Below are positions 53,137-61,946 of a DNA stretch of 64,000 bases, piece after piece. The stretch spans positions 62,001-126,000 of the forward strand of contig CALUMU010000004.1 in NCBI GenBank assembly GCA_944321825.1, in the 5' to 3' direction. The notes beneath the pieces were generated by a model, which was not told the origin of the DNA, made no database searches, and worked only from the letters and a program-made list of their open reading frames with translations. Source of the stretch: Candidatus Amulumruptor caecigallinarius (GTDB lineage: Bacteria; Bacteroidota; Bacteroidia; Bacteroidales; Muribaculaceae). Every line of letters starts with the position of its first letter. Position 1 is the first letter of the stretch. The position numbers were made by a program, and so were the translations under genes.

Positions 53137-53742
53137 TTATTTGAAGTCCTGGAGCCGGGCGAGATATTTGCCTATGATATCAAACTCGATGTTGACTCGG
53201 CTGCCAAGGCGTATGGCATGGAAGTTGGTATGCTCCATGGTATATGGTATGATGGCCACGCGGAATGAGTCTCGCTGCGAGTCGCACACGGTGAGCGATA
53301 CTCCGTTGACGGTCACGCTGCCTTTCTCTACAGTCACATACCCTTTTGCAGCCATGTCGGGGTCGATGTCATAGGTGAATTGGAAATAGGTGCTGCCGTC
53401 GACTTCTCGGATGTCGGTGCAGACAGCTGTGCAATCCACATGCCCCTGGACGATATGGCCGTCAAGACGGCCGTTCATGAGCATACTGCGTTCGAGATTG
53501 ACTAAGTCGCCTTCGTGAAGGTCGCCGAGATTGGAGCGGTCAAGGGTCTCCTGGATGGCAGTCACGACGTAGGTCTGGTCATCATGCAGTTCGACTACTG
53601 TCAGACATACACCATTGTGGGCTACCGACTGGTCAATCTTGAGTTCGTCGGCAAACGAGCTGCGGATGCAAAGATTGAGATTTCCGTCGTTGCGTGTAGC
53701 GGATACTACTGTAGCTGCTTCTTCTACTATACCTGAGAACAT
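53137..53742 (-). CDS. ribE: Riboflavin synthase, alpha chain
   Basis: 201 residues made of two homologous lumazine-binding barrels: MFSGIVEEAATV...VAHNGVCLTV and a second with HIVQGHVDCTAVC...VNGVSLTV. Converts two 6,7-dimethyl-8-ribityllumazines to riboflavin and the pyrimidine by-product; active as a trimer in the cytosol. Stands alone, without other rib genes nearby. Confidence 0.95.
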   Translation of the reverse strand: MFSGIVEEAATVVSATRNDGNLNLCIRSSFADELKIDQSVAHNGVCLTVVELHDDQTYVVTAIQETLDRSNLGDLHEGDLVNLERSMLMNGRLDGHIVQGHVDCTAVCTDIREVDGSTYFQFTYDIDPDMAAKGYVTVEKGSVTVNGVSLTVCDSQRDSFRVAIIPYTMEHTNFHAIRLGSRVNIEFDIIGKYLARLQDFK

Positions 53743-53780
53743 ATTGGAGTGCGGTTGAGGTTGAATAGTTTAGGTATAAC

Positions 53781-53816
53781 TATGACAGGCCGTAGGAATA
53801 ACTGCGGTCTGTCATA
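53781..53816 (-). terminator. Hairpin after secG
   Basis: TATGACAG (53781-53788) and CTGTCATA (53809-53816) with inner CCG/CGG form a strong stem just after the secG stop on the minus strand. The following GTTATACCTAAAC is not a clear T-run. Confidence 0.5.
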
Positions 53817-53847
53817 AATTATATAGAATGGAAAAGAGTTACGTATT

Positions 53848-54216
53848 TTATTTGGCGGGGGTGGCTGCAGGGGCGGGAGCGGGGGTTGCGGTGGGAGCCG
53901 GAGCAGCTGTAGGAGCGGCAGTGTTGAAGTCTTCAGCGGCAGTCTGCTCTGTAGCGGCCGGAGCCTGTACGCGTGAAGACTGGCCTGCACCGACTGAGGG
54001 CATGAAGAATACGGAGAGGATGGCAAGAACGACTATGGCTCCTGCGAGAGTCCATGTCACCTTTTCGATAAAGTTGGTGGTGCGGCGCACGCCCATAATC
54101 TGGTTTGAACCGGCGAATGATGACGAAAGTCCACCACCTTTTGATTTCTGGATAAGCACGACCCCGATAAGCAGCACCGCTGCCAGAAGGGTGAGAACAA
54201 TAATGAGTACGTACAT
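53848..54216 (-). CDS. secG: Preprotein translocase subunit SecG
   Basis: 122 residues: two TM helices (VLIIVLTLLAAVLLIGVVLIQ and WTLAGAIVVLAILSVFFM) joined by the conserved GGGLSSSFAGSNQIMGVRRTTNFIEKVTW. A low-complexity Ala/Pro/Thr tail (about 95-122), seen in Bacteroidota SecG, follows. Part of the SecYEG channel in the inner membrane. Confidence 0.93.
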   Translation of the reverse strand: MYVLIIVLTLLAAVLLIGVVLIQKSKGGGLSSSFAGSNQIMGVRRTTNFIEKVTWTLAGAIVVLAILSVFFMPSVGAGQSSRVQAPAATEQTAAEDFNTAAPTAAPAPTATPAPAPAATPAK

Positions 54217-54242
54217 TCTGTTATGTTGCTATATAGTTATGT

Positions 54243-55097
54243 TTATTTTTTGTCTTTTTGCTGTAGTTCCTGGATAAGCATTAGTTTATGCAAGAAACGC
54301 AATTGGTCTGCAAAGTAACAACTTTTTTCTGGATAATTCAAGCTCAGGGAGTGAATAATTTCAAAAGCTTTGGCATATCGGCCTTTTTTGATGTATATCT
54401 TGGCGAGACTCTCGGTGAGCAATGCGTGCTGCCGGGCTTCGTTGCCGGGTTCGGTGGACGGCATTGCCGTATGAGAAGTCATCGGAGCAGGTGTGGGCGT
54501 GGCTGGAGTCTTGTCGGACGATATGGATGCTATCGGCATCGGTTTCGATGAGTCATCTGCTGATGTTGATATGTCGTCGGCGTTCTTAGCTATGAAAGCA
54601 TCGATGAGTTGGTCTTGGCGGCTTGATATGCCGGGGGCGGTTTGCGGAGCCGTTGTCTGCGCGACGGCAGGCTGCAGGGCTTCTAACGAGGCCGTGTAAT
54701 CGGGCGCTACAGGGTTGAATATCAGCTTCTCAAGCAGTGCCATCTCCTTGTCGTTGTCGGCGGGGTTCCCATAACGTTCCAAAAATGAGTCGATTGTACT
54801 TTCTGTGGTCATTTTTTCCCGCGAGGGTTGGGATTCGCTGTAGAAATCGGCATCGCTCTTAAGCCCGAGGGCTGATGATACAGCGTCGGGGTTGCCAGTG
54901 GTCATCATGATTGAAGCTTTGAGCGAATTGAGTTCATCAGGAGTGAGGCCTGCTGGGTTAAGAGATGTCACCAAATCGGAGTCTGGCTTGGAAAAATAAG
55001 GATAGCGTCTGCGTAGCTCCTGCAACAGCGAGGGCTCTGCTTCGTCGGCGCGTCCTTCGGCCAGCAGGTCGAGATAATGTAGAAGCTGTGAATCCAT
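54243..55097 (-). CDS. TPR-like protein between lptE and secG
   Basis: 284 residues: a helical N-terminus (MDSQLLHYLDLLAEGRADEAEPSLLQELRRRYPYF split by short loops), a Ser/Thr/Pro/Ala-rich middle (about 140-215), and a C-terminal TPR-like hairpin TESLAKIYIKKGRYAKAFEIIHSLSLNYPEKSCYFADQ. Conserved in Bacteroidota at this place next to secG and lptE; function not known. It lacks a signal peptide. Lies 10 nt after the LptE-like gene. Confidence 0.75.
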   Translation of the reverse strand: MDSQLLHYLDLLAEGRADEAEPSLLQELRRRYPYFSKPDSDLVTSLNPAGLTPDELNSLKASIMMTTGNPDAVSSALGLKSDADFYSESQPSREKMTTESTIDSFLERYGNPADNDKEMALLEKLIFNPVAPDYTASLEALQPAVAQTTAPQTAPGISSRQDQLIDAFIAKNADDISTSADDSSKPMPIASISSDKTPATPTPAPMTSHTAMPSTEPGNEARQHALLTESLAKIYIKKGRYAKAFEIIHSLSLNYPEKSCYFADQLRFLHKLMLIQELQQKDKK

Positions 55098-55107
55098 AAG
55101 CAGTTAC

Positions 55108-55641
55108 TTACCAATTGCCTAATGTGGCATTGAAAATCAGAGTCACCAACTGGTTGGTGATATCTTCACATGCCTGGTCCTGGATATCTGTCAGCATGTA
55201 GGAGGAGTCGAAGTCGTAGTAGGCAGAGAATGTCTGGTCGACATCCTTGCTTTCGTCCTTGTGGTCGGTATATTTGACGCGCACGGTGATGGTCAGTCGT
55301 GTCTGCGCCGCCACGGCATTTTCGTTGACCGACTGAGGTGTGAGGGTGTAGCCGGTGATTTCACCTGTCAAATCCAAATCGGCCTGTCCGTCGACCACCT
55401 GCAGGCGGGTGTTGGAGCGGACATAATCGGTAAGGCTGTTTTCAAACAGCGATTGCAACGGAGCGTAGACTAATGCGGCACGGATGGGAAATTGTCCGAT
55501 GTAGACAGTCTTGTAGAGGGAATAGTCAAGGGCTGCTCCATTGAGTTTGTAGCTTATGGAACATGCTGTCGGTATCATCAACATTATCGTCGATACGACG
55601 GCGAGTTTTAGCGGTATGAGTCGGATTAGTTTGTGTATCAT
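55108..55641 (-). CDS. LptE-like LPS-assembly lipoprotein
   Basis: 177 residues with an N-terminal hydrophobic segment and lipobox-like PTACS (Cys27), then the Bacteroidota LptE pattern: SYKLNGAALDYSLYKTVYIGQFPIRAALVYAPLQSLFENSLTD, and a C-terminal DQACEDITNQLVTLIFNATLGNW. LptE plugs the LptD barrel and helps insert lipopolysaccharide into the outer membrane. Confidence 0.88.
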   Translation of the reverse strand: MIHKLIRLIPLKLAVVSTIMLMIPTACSISYKLNGAALDYSLYKTVYIGQFPIRAALVYAPLQSLFENSLTDYVRSNTRLQVVDGQADLDLTGEITGYTLTPQSVNENAVAAQTRLTITVRVKYTDHKDESKDVDQTFSAYYDFDSSYMLTDIQDQACEDITNQLVTLIFNATLGNW

Positions 55642-55672
55642 CGGGATATAATCGGCTGGGTTTGTGTTGGGA

Positions 55673-56266
55673 TTAATCGTCAGGCTGCGCTCCGGCGTTG
55701 AGAAACCGCGCTTTCCATTGCTCCACGGAATCGGACGGAACCGCCAAGGTCGTGTGGCATGTGTTGTCGTGTTGCTGGGATACGATGGTCAGGTTTTCGC
55801 TTTTGATTATCTTCATGACATCGTTCATGGCAAGGTATCCGAATGTCAGGCGCAAGTGTGACATTTCGCACCCTTCTTCTGTGCCTGCATCTTCAAGAGC
55901 TTCTCTAGCCGCCTGACGGTAGGCTGCTATGAGCCCGGATGTGCCGAGTTTGATGCCTCCGAAGTAGCGGACCACTATGACCACTACGTTGGTAAGCCCA
56001 AGCGAATTGATTTGGCCGAGAATCGGTTTGCCGGCCGTGCCGGATGGTTCGCCGTTGTCGCTTGACTGGTATTCGGCCCTGTCGGCTCCTGTCATGTAGG
56101 CCCAGCATACATGGCGGGCATCATGGTAACGGTTGGTGAAATCGGCGATTATGCTTTTCGCTTCTTCGGCCGACGATGCCGGCAGGGCGAAAGCCAGAAA
56201 GCGGCTCATCTTTTCGCGCACAATGCTTTTGCCCTCGTGGGCGATGGTGACGAAACGGCTTCCCAT
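55673..56266 (-). CDS. YigZ/IMPACT-family protein
   Basis: 197 residues. The conserved UPF0029 N-domain motif DNGEPSGTAGKPIL (about 73-86) is followed by NVVVIVVRYFGGIKLGTSGLIAAYRQAA, with a C-terminal DUF1949 domain. Related to eukaryotic IMPACT; role in translation control is presumed. It follows queA by 15 nt in the same direction. Confidence 0.9.
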   Translation of the reverse strand: MGSRFVTIAHEGKSIVREKMSRFLAFALPASSAEEAKSIIADFTNRYHDARHVCWAYMTGADRAEYQSSDNGEPSGTAGKPILGQINSLGLTNVVVIVVRYFGGIKLGTSGLIAAYRQAAREALEDAGTEEGCEMSHLRLTFGYLAMNDVMKIIKSENLTIVSQQHDNTCHTTLAVPSDSVEQWKARFLNAGAQPDD

Positions 56267-56281
56267 ACCACATAAAACTTT

Positions 56282-57331
56282 TTAGATTATCAGCATAGCG
56301 TCGCCGTAGGCTCCGAAGCGGTATTTCTCCTTGATGGCTTCTTTATATGCTTTCATGACCAAGTCGTAACCGCCGAAAGCGCATACCATCATCAGCATGG
56401 TGGAATACGGCAGGTGGAAGTTGGTGACGAGCGATGTGGTTACGGAAAAATCGTAAGGGGGGAAGATGAACTTGTTGGTCCATCCGGTATAGGTCTTGAT
56501 ATGTCCACCCATTGATACTGCGCTCGCCAGTCCGCGCAGAGCCGAGGTGCCTACGGCACATACCTGTTTGTTGTGGTCTTTAGCATCGTTGACCACGTCG
56601 ACAAGATGCTGGGTTATGTTGACCTGCTCGGAGTCCATGCGGTGCTTGGTCAAATCCTCGACATCGATTTCGCGGAATATCCCCAGGCCGATGTGGAGTG
56701 TCAGGTATTCAGGCTTCACTCCGCGTATTTCCAGACGTTTCATCAGCTCACGAGAGAAGTGGAAGCCTGCAGCCGGGGCTACTACTGCGCCTTCGTGCTG
56801 CGCGAATATGGTCTGGTAGCGTTCGGCATCGTCCGCTGTTGGCTTGCGGTCGATGTAGTAGGGCAGAGGTGTCTCGCCGAGTTTGAAAAGTTCTTCTTTG
56901 AATTCTTCATGCGGGCCGTCATAGAGAAACCGCAGCGTGCGCCCGCGTGAGGTAGTGTTGTCTATGACTTCTGCCACCATGGAGTCGTCGTCGCCGAAAT
57001 ACAGTTTGTTGCCTATGCGTATTTTCCGGGCCGGCTCTACGAGGACATCCCACAGCTTGTTTTCTTCGTTGAGTTCGCGGAGGAGAAATACCTCAATCAG
57101 GGCGTTGGTCTTCTCCTTGTTGCCAAACAGACGTGCCGGGAATACTTTGGTATCATTGAATACCATGACATCTCCGTCGTCAAAGTAGTTTATGATTTCT
57201 TTGAATACGTGGTGCTCTATTTCGCCGGTGGCGCGGTTGATGACCATGAGACGGGCTTCGTCACGCTCGTCTGCCGGGGTATATGCGATAAGTTCTTTGG
57301 GAAGGTTGAAATTAAACTGTGACAGTTTCAT
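56282..57331 (-). CDS. queA: S-adenosylmethionine:tRNA ribosyltransferase-isomerase
   Basis: 349 residues. [53 protein letters not shown] and [13 protein letters not shown] mark QueA, which builds the epoxycyclopentane ring of the queuosine precursor on tRNA. gluQ (32703) further modifies tRNA-Asp queuosine. Confidence 0.96.
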   Translation of the reverse strand: MKLSQFNFNLPKELIAYTPADERDEARLMVINRATGEIEHHVFKEIINYFDDGDVMVFNDTKVFPARLFGNKEKTNALIEVFLLRELNEENKLWDVLVEPARKIRIGNKLYFGDDDSMVAEVIDNTTSRGRTLRFLYDGPHEEFKEELFKLGETPLPYYIDRKPTADDAERYQTIFAQHEGAVVAPAAGFHFSRELMKRLEIRGVKPEYLTLHIGLGIFREIDVEDLTKHRMDSEQVNITQHLVDVVNDAKDHNKQVCAVGTSALRGLASAVSMGGHIKTYTGWTNKFIFPPYDFSVTTSLVTNFHLPYSTMLMMVCAFGGYDLVMKAYKEAIKEKYRFGAYGDAMLII

Positions 57332-57408
57332 GAGAAATTACGCGATAAGCGGTGGTATTTTAAAAAAAAATTATCTGATTAAACAGTTTATAAGTGAATT
57401 ATCAAGCG

Positions 57409-58137
57409 TTATTGAGGCTGAGGTTTGTCCGACGCTTCTTCGGGCATCGTGATGTCGACATCGCGTATAAAAGCTGTCGCTTCGTCTACGCTCATGCAGC
57501 GGTCGATGGTGAACTCTCCGACACGTGTGCGCCGGAGCGCGGTCAGATGTGCGCCGGAGCCGAGGGCTTCGCCTATGTCACGTGCAAGGGCACGTATATA
57601 CGTGCCTTTGCTGCACACGATGCGTAGCGTGAGCCTGTCAGGGGCGAAATCAAGGAGTTCTATCTCGTCTATGACGAGGGTCTTGGCCTTAAGCTCGGGG
57701 GTCTGGCCCTTGCGGGCCATCTTGTAGGCTCTCTGTCCGTCGATTTTGACAGCAGAAAATGCAGGCGGAATCTGCTCTATGGAGCCTACGAACTTCTGTA
57801 GGGTTTCTTCGGCGAGCTGGCGTGTGATATGGTCTATTGGATAGGTCGCGTCTACTTCTGTCTCGAGGTCGAAAGAGGGTGTGGTGGCACCGAGTGACAG
57901 TGTAGCTATGTATTCCTTTACGCCGGCCTGGAGCTGGTCTATCCGTTTGGTTGCCCGTCCGGTGCATATTACCATCACGCCTGTGGCGAGAGGGTCAAGG
58001 GTACCCGCATGTCCTACTTTGAGCCGTTTGACTTTCATCCGTCGGGTGAGTGCTCCACGTACACGCTTGACGGCATCAAACGATGTCCATCCGAGTGGTT
58101 TGTCGATAAGGAGTATTTCGCCAGATATGAAATCCAT
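57409..58137 (-). CDS. truB: tRNA pseudouridine55 synthase
   Basis: 242 residues. DKPLGWTSFDAVKRVRG and GHAGTLDPLATGVM with the catalytic Asp, plus KIDGQRAYKMARKG. Makes pseudouridine at position 55 in the T-loop of most tRNAs. It lies 10 nt after uppP; gene order ftsX-DUF3098-uppP-truB-queA is common in Bacteroidota. Confidence 0.96.
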   Translation of the reverse strand: MDFISGEILLIDKPLGWTSFDAVKRVRGALTRRMKVKRLKVGHAGTLDPLATGVMVICTGRATKRIDQLQAGVKEYIATLSLGATTPSFDLETEVDATYPIDHITRQLAEETLQKFVGSIEQIPPAFSAVKIDGQRAYKMARKGQTPELKAKTLVIDEIELLDFAPDRLTLRIVCSKGTYIRALARDIGEALGSGAHLTALRRTRVGEFTIDRCMSVDEATAFIRDVDITMPEEASDKPQPQ

Positions 58138-58147
58138 AGACTGCTTC

Positions 58148-58975
58148 TTACAACACTATGCAGAGGACACCTACAATCAGGCAGTATACGGCAAACCACA
58201 CGAGCTTGCCTTTTTTGACAATCTCAAGCATCCATTTGCAGGCTGCGCATCCCACGAGGAGTGCGGCGATGAAGCCGATAATCATCGGTCCCCATCCTAT
58301 GACCTCAAAAGAGCTGTCAGCTGCGGTATCACCCTGGAGCAGCTTGACAGTGTCAAGGAGGGCCTGGCCGAGTATGGGGATGATTACCATGAAGAATGAG
58401 AAACGGGCCACAGCCTCACGCCGTGCACCCATGGAGATGCCGGTGGCTATGGTCGTGCCTGAGCGGCTGAGCCCGGGCAGCACGGCTACGGCTTGTGCTA
58501 TACCCATGACGATGGCATCAAGCCATGTTATCTCATGCCCTTTCTTGTGCTTTTCTATCGACGGACGTGTGCGGAAGAAGTAGGCGAATGAAAGCAGAGC
58601 CGCCGTCACGCACAGACAGATGCCCACGAGTGTCAGATTGCCGGAGAAAAAGCTTTCGACTACGTCTTTGAAGCATATGCCTACTATTGCTACAGGTATG
58701 CATGACACGATAAGTTTCCATACATATGTGGTATTGGCATCACGCTTGAGTGTGAAGAATGAACGGCAGAGGGGTGCAAATTCCTTCCACAGGATGATGA
58801 TGGTGCTCAATACGGTGGCTACGTGCAGCGTCACATCAAATTCGAGCGATGTCGTGCTGCCGAGCTTGGAGTCGAGAAGGTGGCGGAATATCTCAAGGTG
58901 TCCGCTCGAACTTATCGGGAGGTATTCGGAGAGGCCTTGGATTATGCCAAGGAGAAGCGCGTCAAGCCAGCTCAT
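58148..58975 (-). CDS. uppP: Undecaprenyl-diphosphate phosphatase
   Basis: 275 residues, eight hydrophobic segments. Catalytic motifs EYLPISSSGHLEIF (BacA (E/Q)E-type region) and LPGLSRSGTTIATG are intact. Recycles undecaprenyl pyrophosphate for wall and glycan synthesis; confers bacitracin resistance when abundant. It overlaps the DUF3098 gene by 4 nt. Confidence 0.95.
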   Translation of the reverse strand: MSWLDALLLGIIQGLSEYLPISSSGHLEIFRHLLDSKLGSTTSLEFDVTLHVATVLSTIIILWKEFAPLCRSFFTLKRDANTTYVWKLIVSCIPVAIVGICFKDVVESFFSGNLTLVGICLCVTAALLSFAYFFRTRPSIEKHKKGHEITWLDAIVMGIAQAVAVLPGLSRSGTTIATGISMGARREAVARFSFFMVIIPILGQALLDTVKLLQGDTAADSSFEVIGWGPMIIGFIAALLVGCAACKWMLEIVKKGKLVWFAVYCLIVGVLCIVL

Positions 58976-59286
58976 AGATTACCCTCCTCTTCTGTAGCCT
59001 TGGCGGCTTGTAACACACTTGGCTTGAGTATCAGCGCAACCGCCATAATCACATAGCCGCAAAATGACAGGGTCGGGCCCACTACAGTACGCCGGGTGCT
59101 GAAAATGTCGGGGTTGAAACGCTCGGTGGTCGAGCTTTCGCCGAGCATTAGCAGGAATCCGGCTACAATCATGACACCGGCGATTATCATCCACAAGAAA
59201 TTACGCTTTATAAGCGGACGTTCAGAGGGCTTCTCAAGCTCGAACTGGTCCATTGTCTGTTGTTTTTCGTGTCGATTTTCAGACAT
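58972..59286 (-). CDS. DUF3098 membrane protein
   Basis: 104 residues with two TM segments (FLWMIIAGVMIVAGFLLML and VGPTLSFCGYVIMAVALIL) and a loop containing STTERFNPDIFSTRRTVVGP. It matches the conserved Bacteroidota DUF3098 protein, found between ftsX and uppP. Function unknown. A shorter start (MDQFELEKP) is possible. Confidence 0.85.
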   Translation of the reverse strand: MSENRHEKQQTMDQFELEKPSERPLIKRNFLWMIIAGVMIVAGFLLMLGESSTTERFNPDIFSTRRTVVGPTLSFCGYVIMAVALILKPSVLQAAKATEEEGNL

Positions 59287-59349
59287 AATAGGTTTGTAAA
59301 AGGAGAATATGTGAATTTATTATGTTTTGTCGTACTGATAAAAGTCGTG

Positions 59350-60228
59350 CTATTTATGGAGATTGTCGTAGTCGATACGCAGGTAGTGGTTGGTGGCGAT
59401 GAAAGCAGAGATGGTGCAGAGCACAACGCCGAGTACTATCACACCCCCTAATATCCAGGCTACCATATCTACAGGCATCAGTAACGCCAGTTCCTGCCCC
59501 GTGGCGTAGCCGTATGCGAGCAGACTCCCTATGACGGCTACGGCTATAAATCCTGAAAGCAGCCCATTGAATGCACTGGCAAATACAAATGGTCGGCGTA
59601 TGAACGCCGGTGTCGCTCCTACTAACTTCATCGTATGTATGATGAAGCGCCTGGCATATATGCTCAGTCGCACGAGATTGTTGATCAGCACGATGGATAT
59701 AAACAGGAGCGCGGCAGCGATTATCCCCCCGACTATAGCTGCCTTGTTGACGGCTTTGTTGATATTGTCAATCATCCGGGCCTGAAGTCTTACCTCTCCG
59801 ACCCCTGGCATTGCAGCAACAGCGGCTATAATAGGGCGCAGCGAGTCGACATTGGCGTAGTGGGACGTTACGTTAACATCTATTTCGGGGCGGAACGGGT
59901 TGGTGCCTAACAGAGTGACGATGTCCTCGTCATCGCCGGTAGACGTTTTCCACCGTTCAAGAGCTTGGGCGGGCGAAGTATACTTTACGGCTGATACATA
60001 TGAAGCCGTCCGCCAAGACCGAAGCAGGGTGTTGATCTGGTCTGCGGTGGCATTGTCATCCATTATGACGGTAAATCCCATCCTTTGCCGCACCTGCTCT
60101 GTTAAAGAATGCGCGGCGATACCTCCGAGTGACATTAAGCCTAAGACTATCAGCACAAGCGACATGCTGATCATGGCAGTCATCTGTGCTGCGAGGGTTG
60201 ATAATAGTCTGCGTTTTTTTTGTCCCAT
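59350..60228 (-). CDS. ftsX: Cell-division protein FtsX
   Basis: 292 residues from the ATG at 60228 (MGQKKRRLL). An in-frame ATG at 60285 is excluded because the promoter -7 box overlaps it and transcription should begin near 60276. One TM helix, an extracytoplasmic domain (about 55-160), then three TM helices, with RRFIIHTMKLVGATPAFIRRPF as the coupling loop. Works with FtsE to control peptidoglycan hydrolases at the septum; ftsE is not adjacent. Confidence 0.93.
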   Translation of the reverse strand: MGQKKRRLLSTLAAQMTAMISMSLVLIVLGLMSLGGIAAHSLTEQVRQRMGFTVIMDDNATADQINTLLRSWRTASYVSAVKYTSPAQALERWKTSTGDDEDIVTLLGTNPFRPEIDVNVTSHYANVDSLRPIIAAVAAMPGVGEVRLQARMIDNINKAVNKAAIVGGIIAAALLFISIVLINNLVRLSIYARRFIIHTMKLVGATPAFIRRPFVFASAFNGLLSGFIAVAVIGSLLAYGYATGQELALLMPVDMVAWILGGVIVLGVVLCTISAFIATNHYLRIDYDNLHK

Positions 60229-60282
60229 AGACTGCTGTTGACAAGGTTCGGGATGTAAATTCACACCTTGTGCAATATCTTG

Positions 60283-60313
60283 CAAAGATACTACATTTTT
60301 CGTCTGATGTCAA
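60283..60313 (-). promoter_or_regulatory. Promoter of the ftsX-uppP-truB-queA string
   Basis: Minus-strand TTG (60313-60311), 20-nt spacer and TATCTTTG (60290-60283) match the Bacteroidetes consensus exactly. Confidence 0.85.
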
Positions 60314-60404
60314 CCCTATTAGACAAGTTTTTGCATACAATAACATGATACAATGCGGACACTGTGATAAAATGTGTAATATCTGTCCAAAGAGCAGAGA
60401 TGTA

Positions 60405-61907
60405 TCAGTATTGCAGGTAGATGAAGGGGACTATGTCGCTTTGGCGTACTTGTATTATCAGCAATATCGTCAGAGCGAGCAGCACGGCAAGAAGTATGGC
60501 GGGCATACGTGCCATGCTTTTCTTTATTGCGTCGCTCCAGCTTGACGGGGCGAGGTGCATAAAGTAGCCGAGTAGTATGGCAAGCACGATAAAGATGTAA
60601 CCTTCGACAAACTGCGGGGCCACGCTGAGATGGAAGTCTGTGAATATCTGACGGCCCATGGCAGCGGCATCGTCAAGCGACCGGGAACGGAAAAATACGA
60701 AACTTATGGCAAACAGGTTGAATGTAAAAAACATGTTTGCACCCACTCGCCACCATCTGCCTTTCTTGTCATCGGGAAGACCAGGAAAGAGACGTTTGAT
60801 TTCCTTGTGGATGACGAGAAACATACCTTGTAAAGCTCCCCATATCACATACATCCACGATGCCCCGTGCCACAAGCCTCCTATGACCATTGTCGTCATA
60901 AGATTGGCATGTTTGCGGACTGTGCCTTTACGATTGCCGCCAAGTGGGATGTACAGGTAGTCACGCAGCCATGTCGACAGCGATATGTGCCATCGCCGCC
61001 AGAATTCGGTGGGGTTCTGGGACTTGAACGGGGCTTTGAAGTTGTCAAGGAAACGGTACCCGAGCATCAGGGCTATGCCTATGGCGATGTCGCTGTAGCC
61101 AGAGAAATCGCAGTAGAGCTGTATGAAGAAACCGTAGATAGCCATGAGGTTTTCAAACCCGCTATACAGCGATGGGTTGTCAAACACGCGGCTGACGAAG
61201 TTTTCGCTTATATAATCGGCTACTACAACTTTCTTTATCAGACCGGCGATGATGAGAAACAGGCCGTTGCTGACCATCTCGCGGGTGGCGGTCTCGTTGG
61301 CGCGGATTTGCGGCAGCATGTCCTTGGCGCGGACTACCGGGCCGGCGAGCAGAGGAGGGAAAAACGTAAGGAAGAAGGTGTATTCAAGCAGGTTGCGGCA
61401 TGGCTCCATCTTCTGGCGGTAGAGGTCTACGATGTAGCTGATGCTGCGGAATGTGAAAAACGATATACCGGCCGGCAGGATGATGTCGTCAAACGACCAT
61501 TTCAGCTCCGCCAGATTGACAAACGTCTCCATGAACAAGCGGAAATACTTGAAGTAAACAAGCATGCCTACATTTACGAGCACATTGATTGTGACAATCA
61601 TGCGCCGTATGGCTCGCCGCTCGCTGCGCCCCATCCATTGCCCTAACAGAAAGTCGAAAATGCAAACACCGAGGAGTATAAAGCAGTATTCGGCTGAGGA
61701 TTTGTAGTAGAAATATAGCGAAAACAGGATTACGAAGATGAGCTTTGCGTTTTTCCAGCGTTTTATCATCTGGTACACCACTACGAATCCCGCAAAGAGG
61801 ATGAGGAAAAGTCCTGTGTTGAACAGCAGAGGATTCGCCGCGTCAAACTTGATGACATCGGCAAATCTCTCCCAGTCTATGTTGAGTTTGTCAAGAACTG
61901 CTGCCAC
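60405..61907 (-). CDS. MBOAT-family O-acyltransferase (AlgI/DltB-like)
   Basis: 500 residues, about 11-12 TM segments. AlgI signatures: LPAGISFFTFRSISYIVDLYR, FFPPLLAGPVVRAKDMLPQI, NPTEFWRRWHISLSTWLRDYLYIPLGGNRKG and the catalytic-His LWHGASWMYVIWG. It would take an acyl (usually acetyl) group across the inner membrane for transfer to a surface polysaccharide. The upstream genes in the same operon are two SGNH hydrolases, the periplasmic partner class of such systems. Ends 119 nt before the ftsX promoter gene region. Confidence 0.93.
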   Translation of the reverse strand: MAAVLDKLNIDWERFADVIKFDAANPLLFNTGLFLILFAGFVVVYQMIKRWKNAKLIFVILFSLYFYYKSSAEYCFILLGVCIFDFLLGQWMGRSERRAIRRMIVTINVLVNVGMLVYFKYFRLFMETFVNLAELKWSFDDIILPAGISFFTFRSISYIVDLYRQKMEPCRNLLEYTFFLTFFPPLLAGPVVRAKDMLPQIRANETATREMVSNGLFLIIAGLIKKVVVADYISENFVSRVFDNPSLYSGFENLMAIYGFFIQLYCDFSGYSDIAIGIALMLGYRFLDNFKAPFKSQNPTEFWRRWHISLSTWLRDYLYIPLGGNRKGTVRKHANLMTTMVIGGLWHGASWMYVIWGALQGMFLVIHKEIKRLFPGLPDDKKGRWWRVGANMFFTFNLFAISFVFFRSRSLDDAAAMGRQIFTDFHLSVAPQFVEGYIFIVLAILLGYFMHLAPSSWSDAIKKSMARMPAILLAVLLALTILLIIQVRQSDIVPFIYLQY

Positions 61908-61946
61908 TGTTGCAGAGCTGTTTTTTAATGGTTACGTGTAATATGA

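Noticed and set aside
60229-60285. Longer FtsX N-terminus (MQDIAQGVN...)
   Set aside because: The -7 box of a perfect promoter overlaps it, so this ATG would lie upstream of the transcript start.
60270-60545. 91-codon Cys-containing plus-strand ORF (CGHCDKMCNICPKS)
   Set aside because: It resembles a metal-binding peptide at first sight, but half of it is antisense to the MBOAT gene and the rest covers the ftsX promoter.
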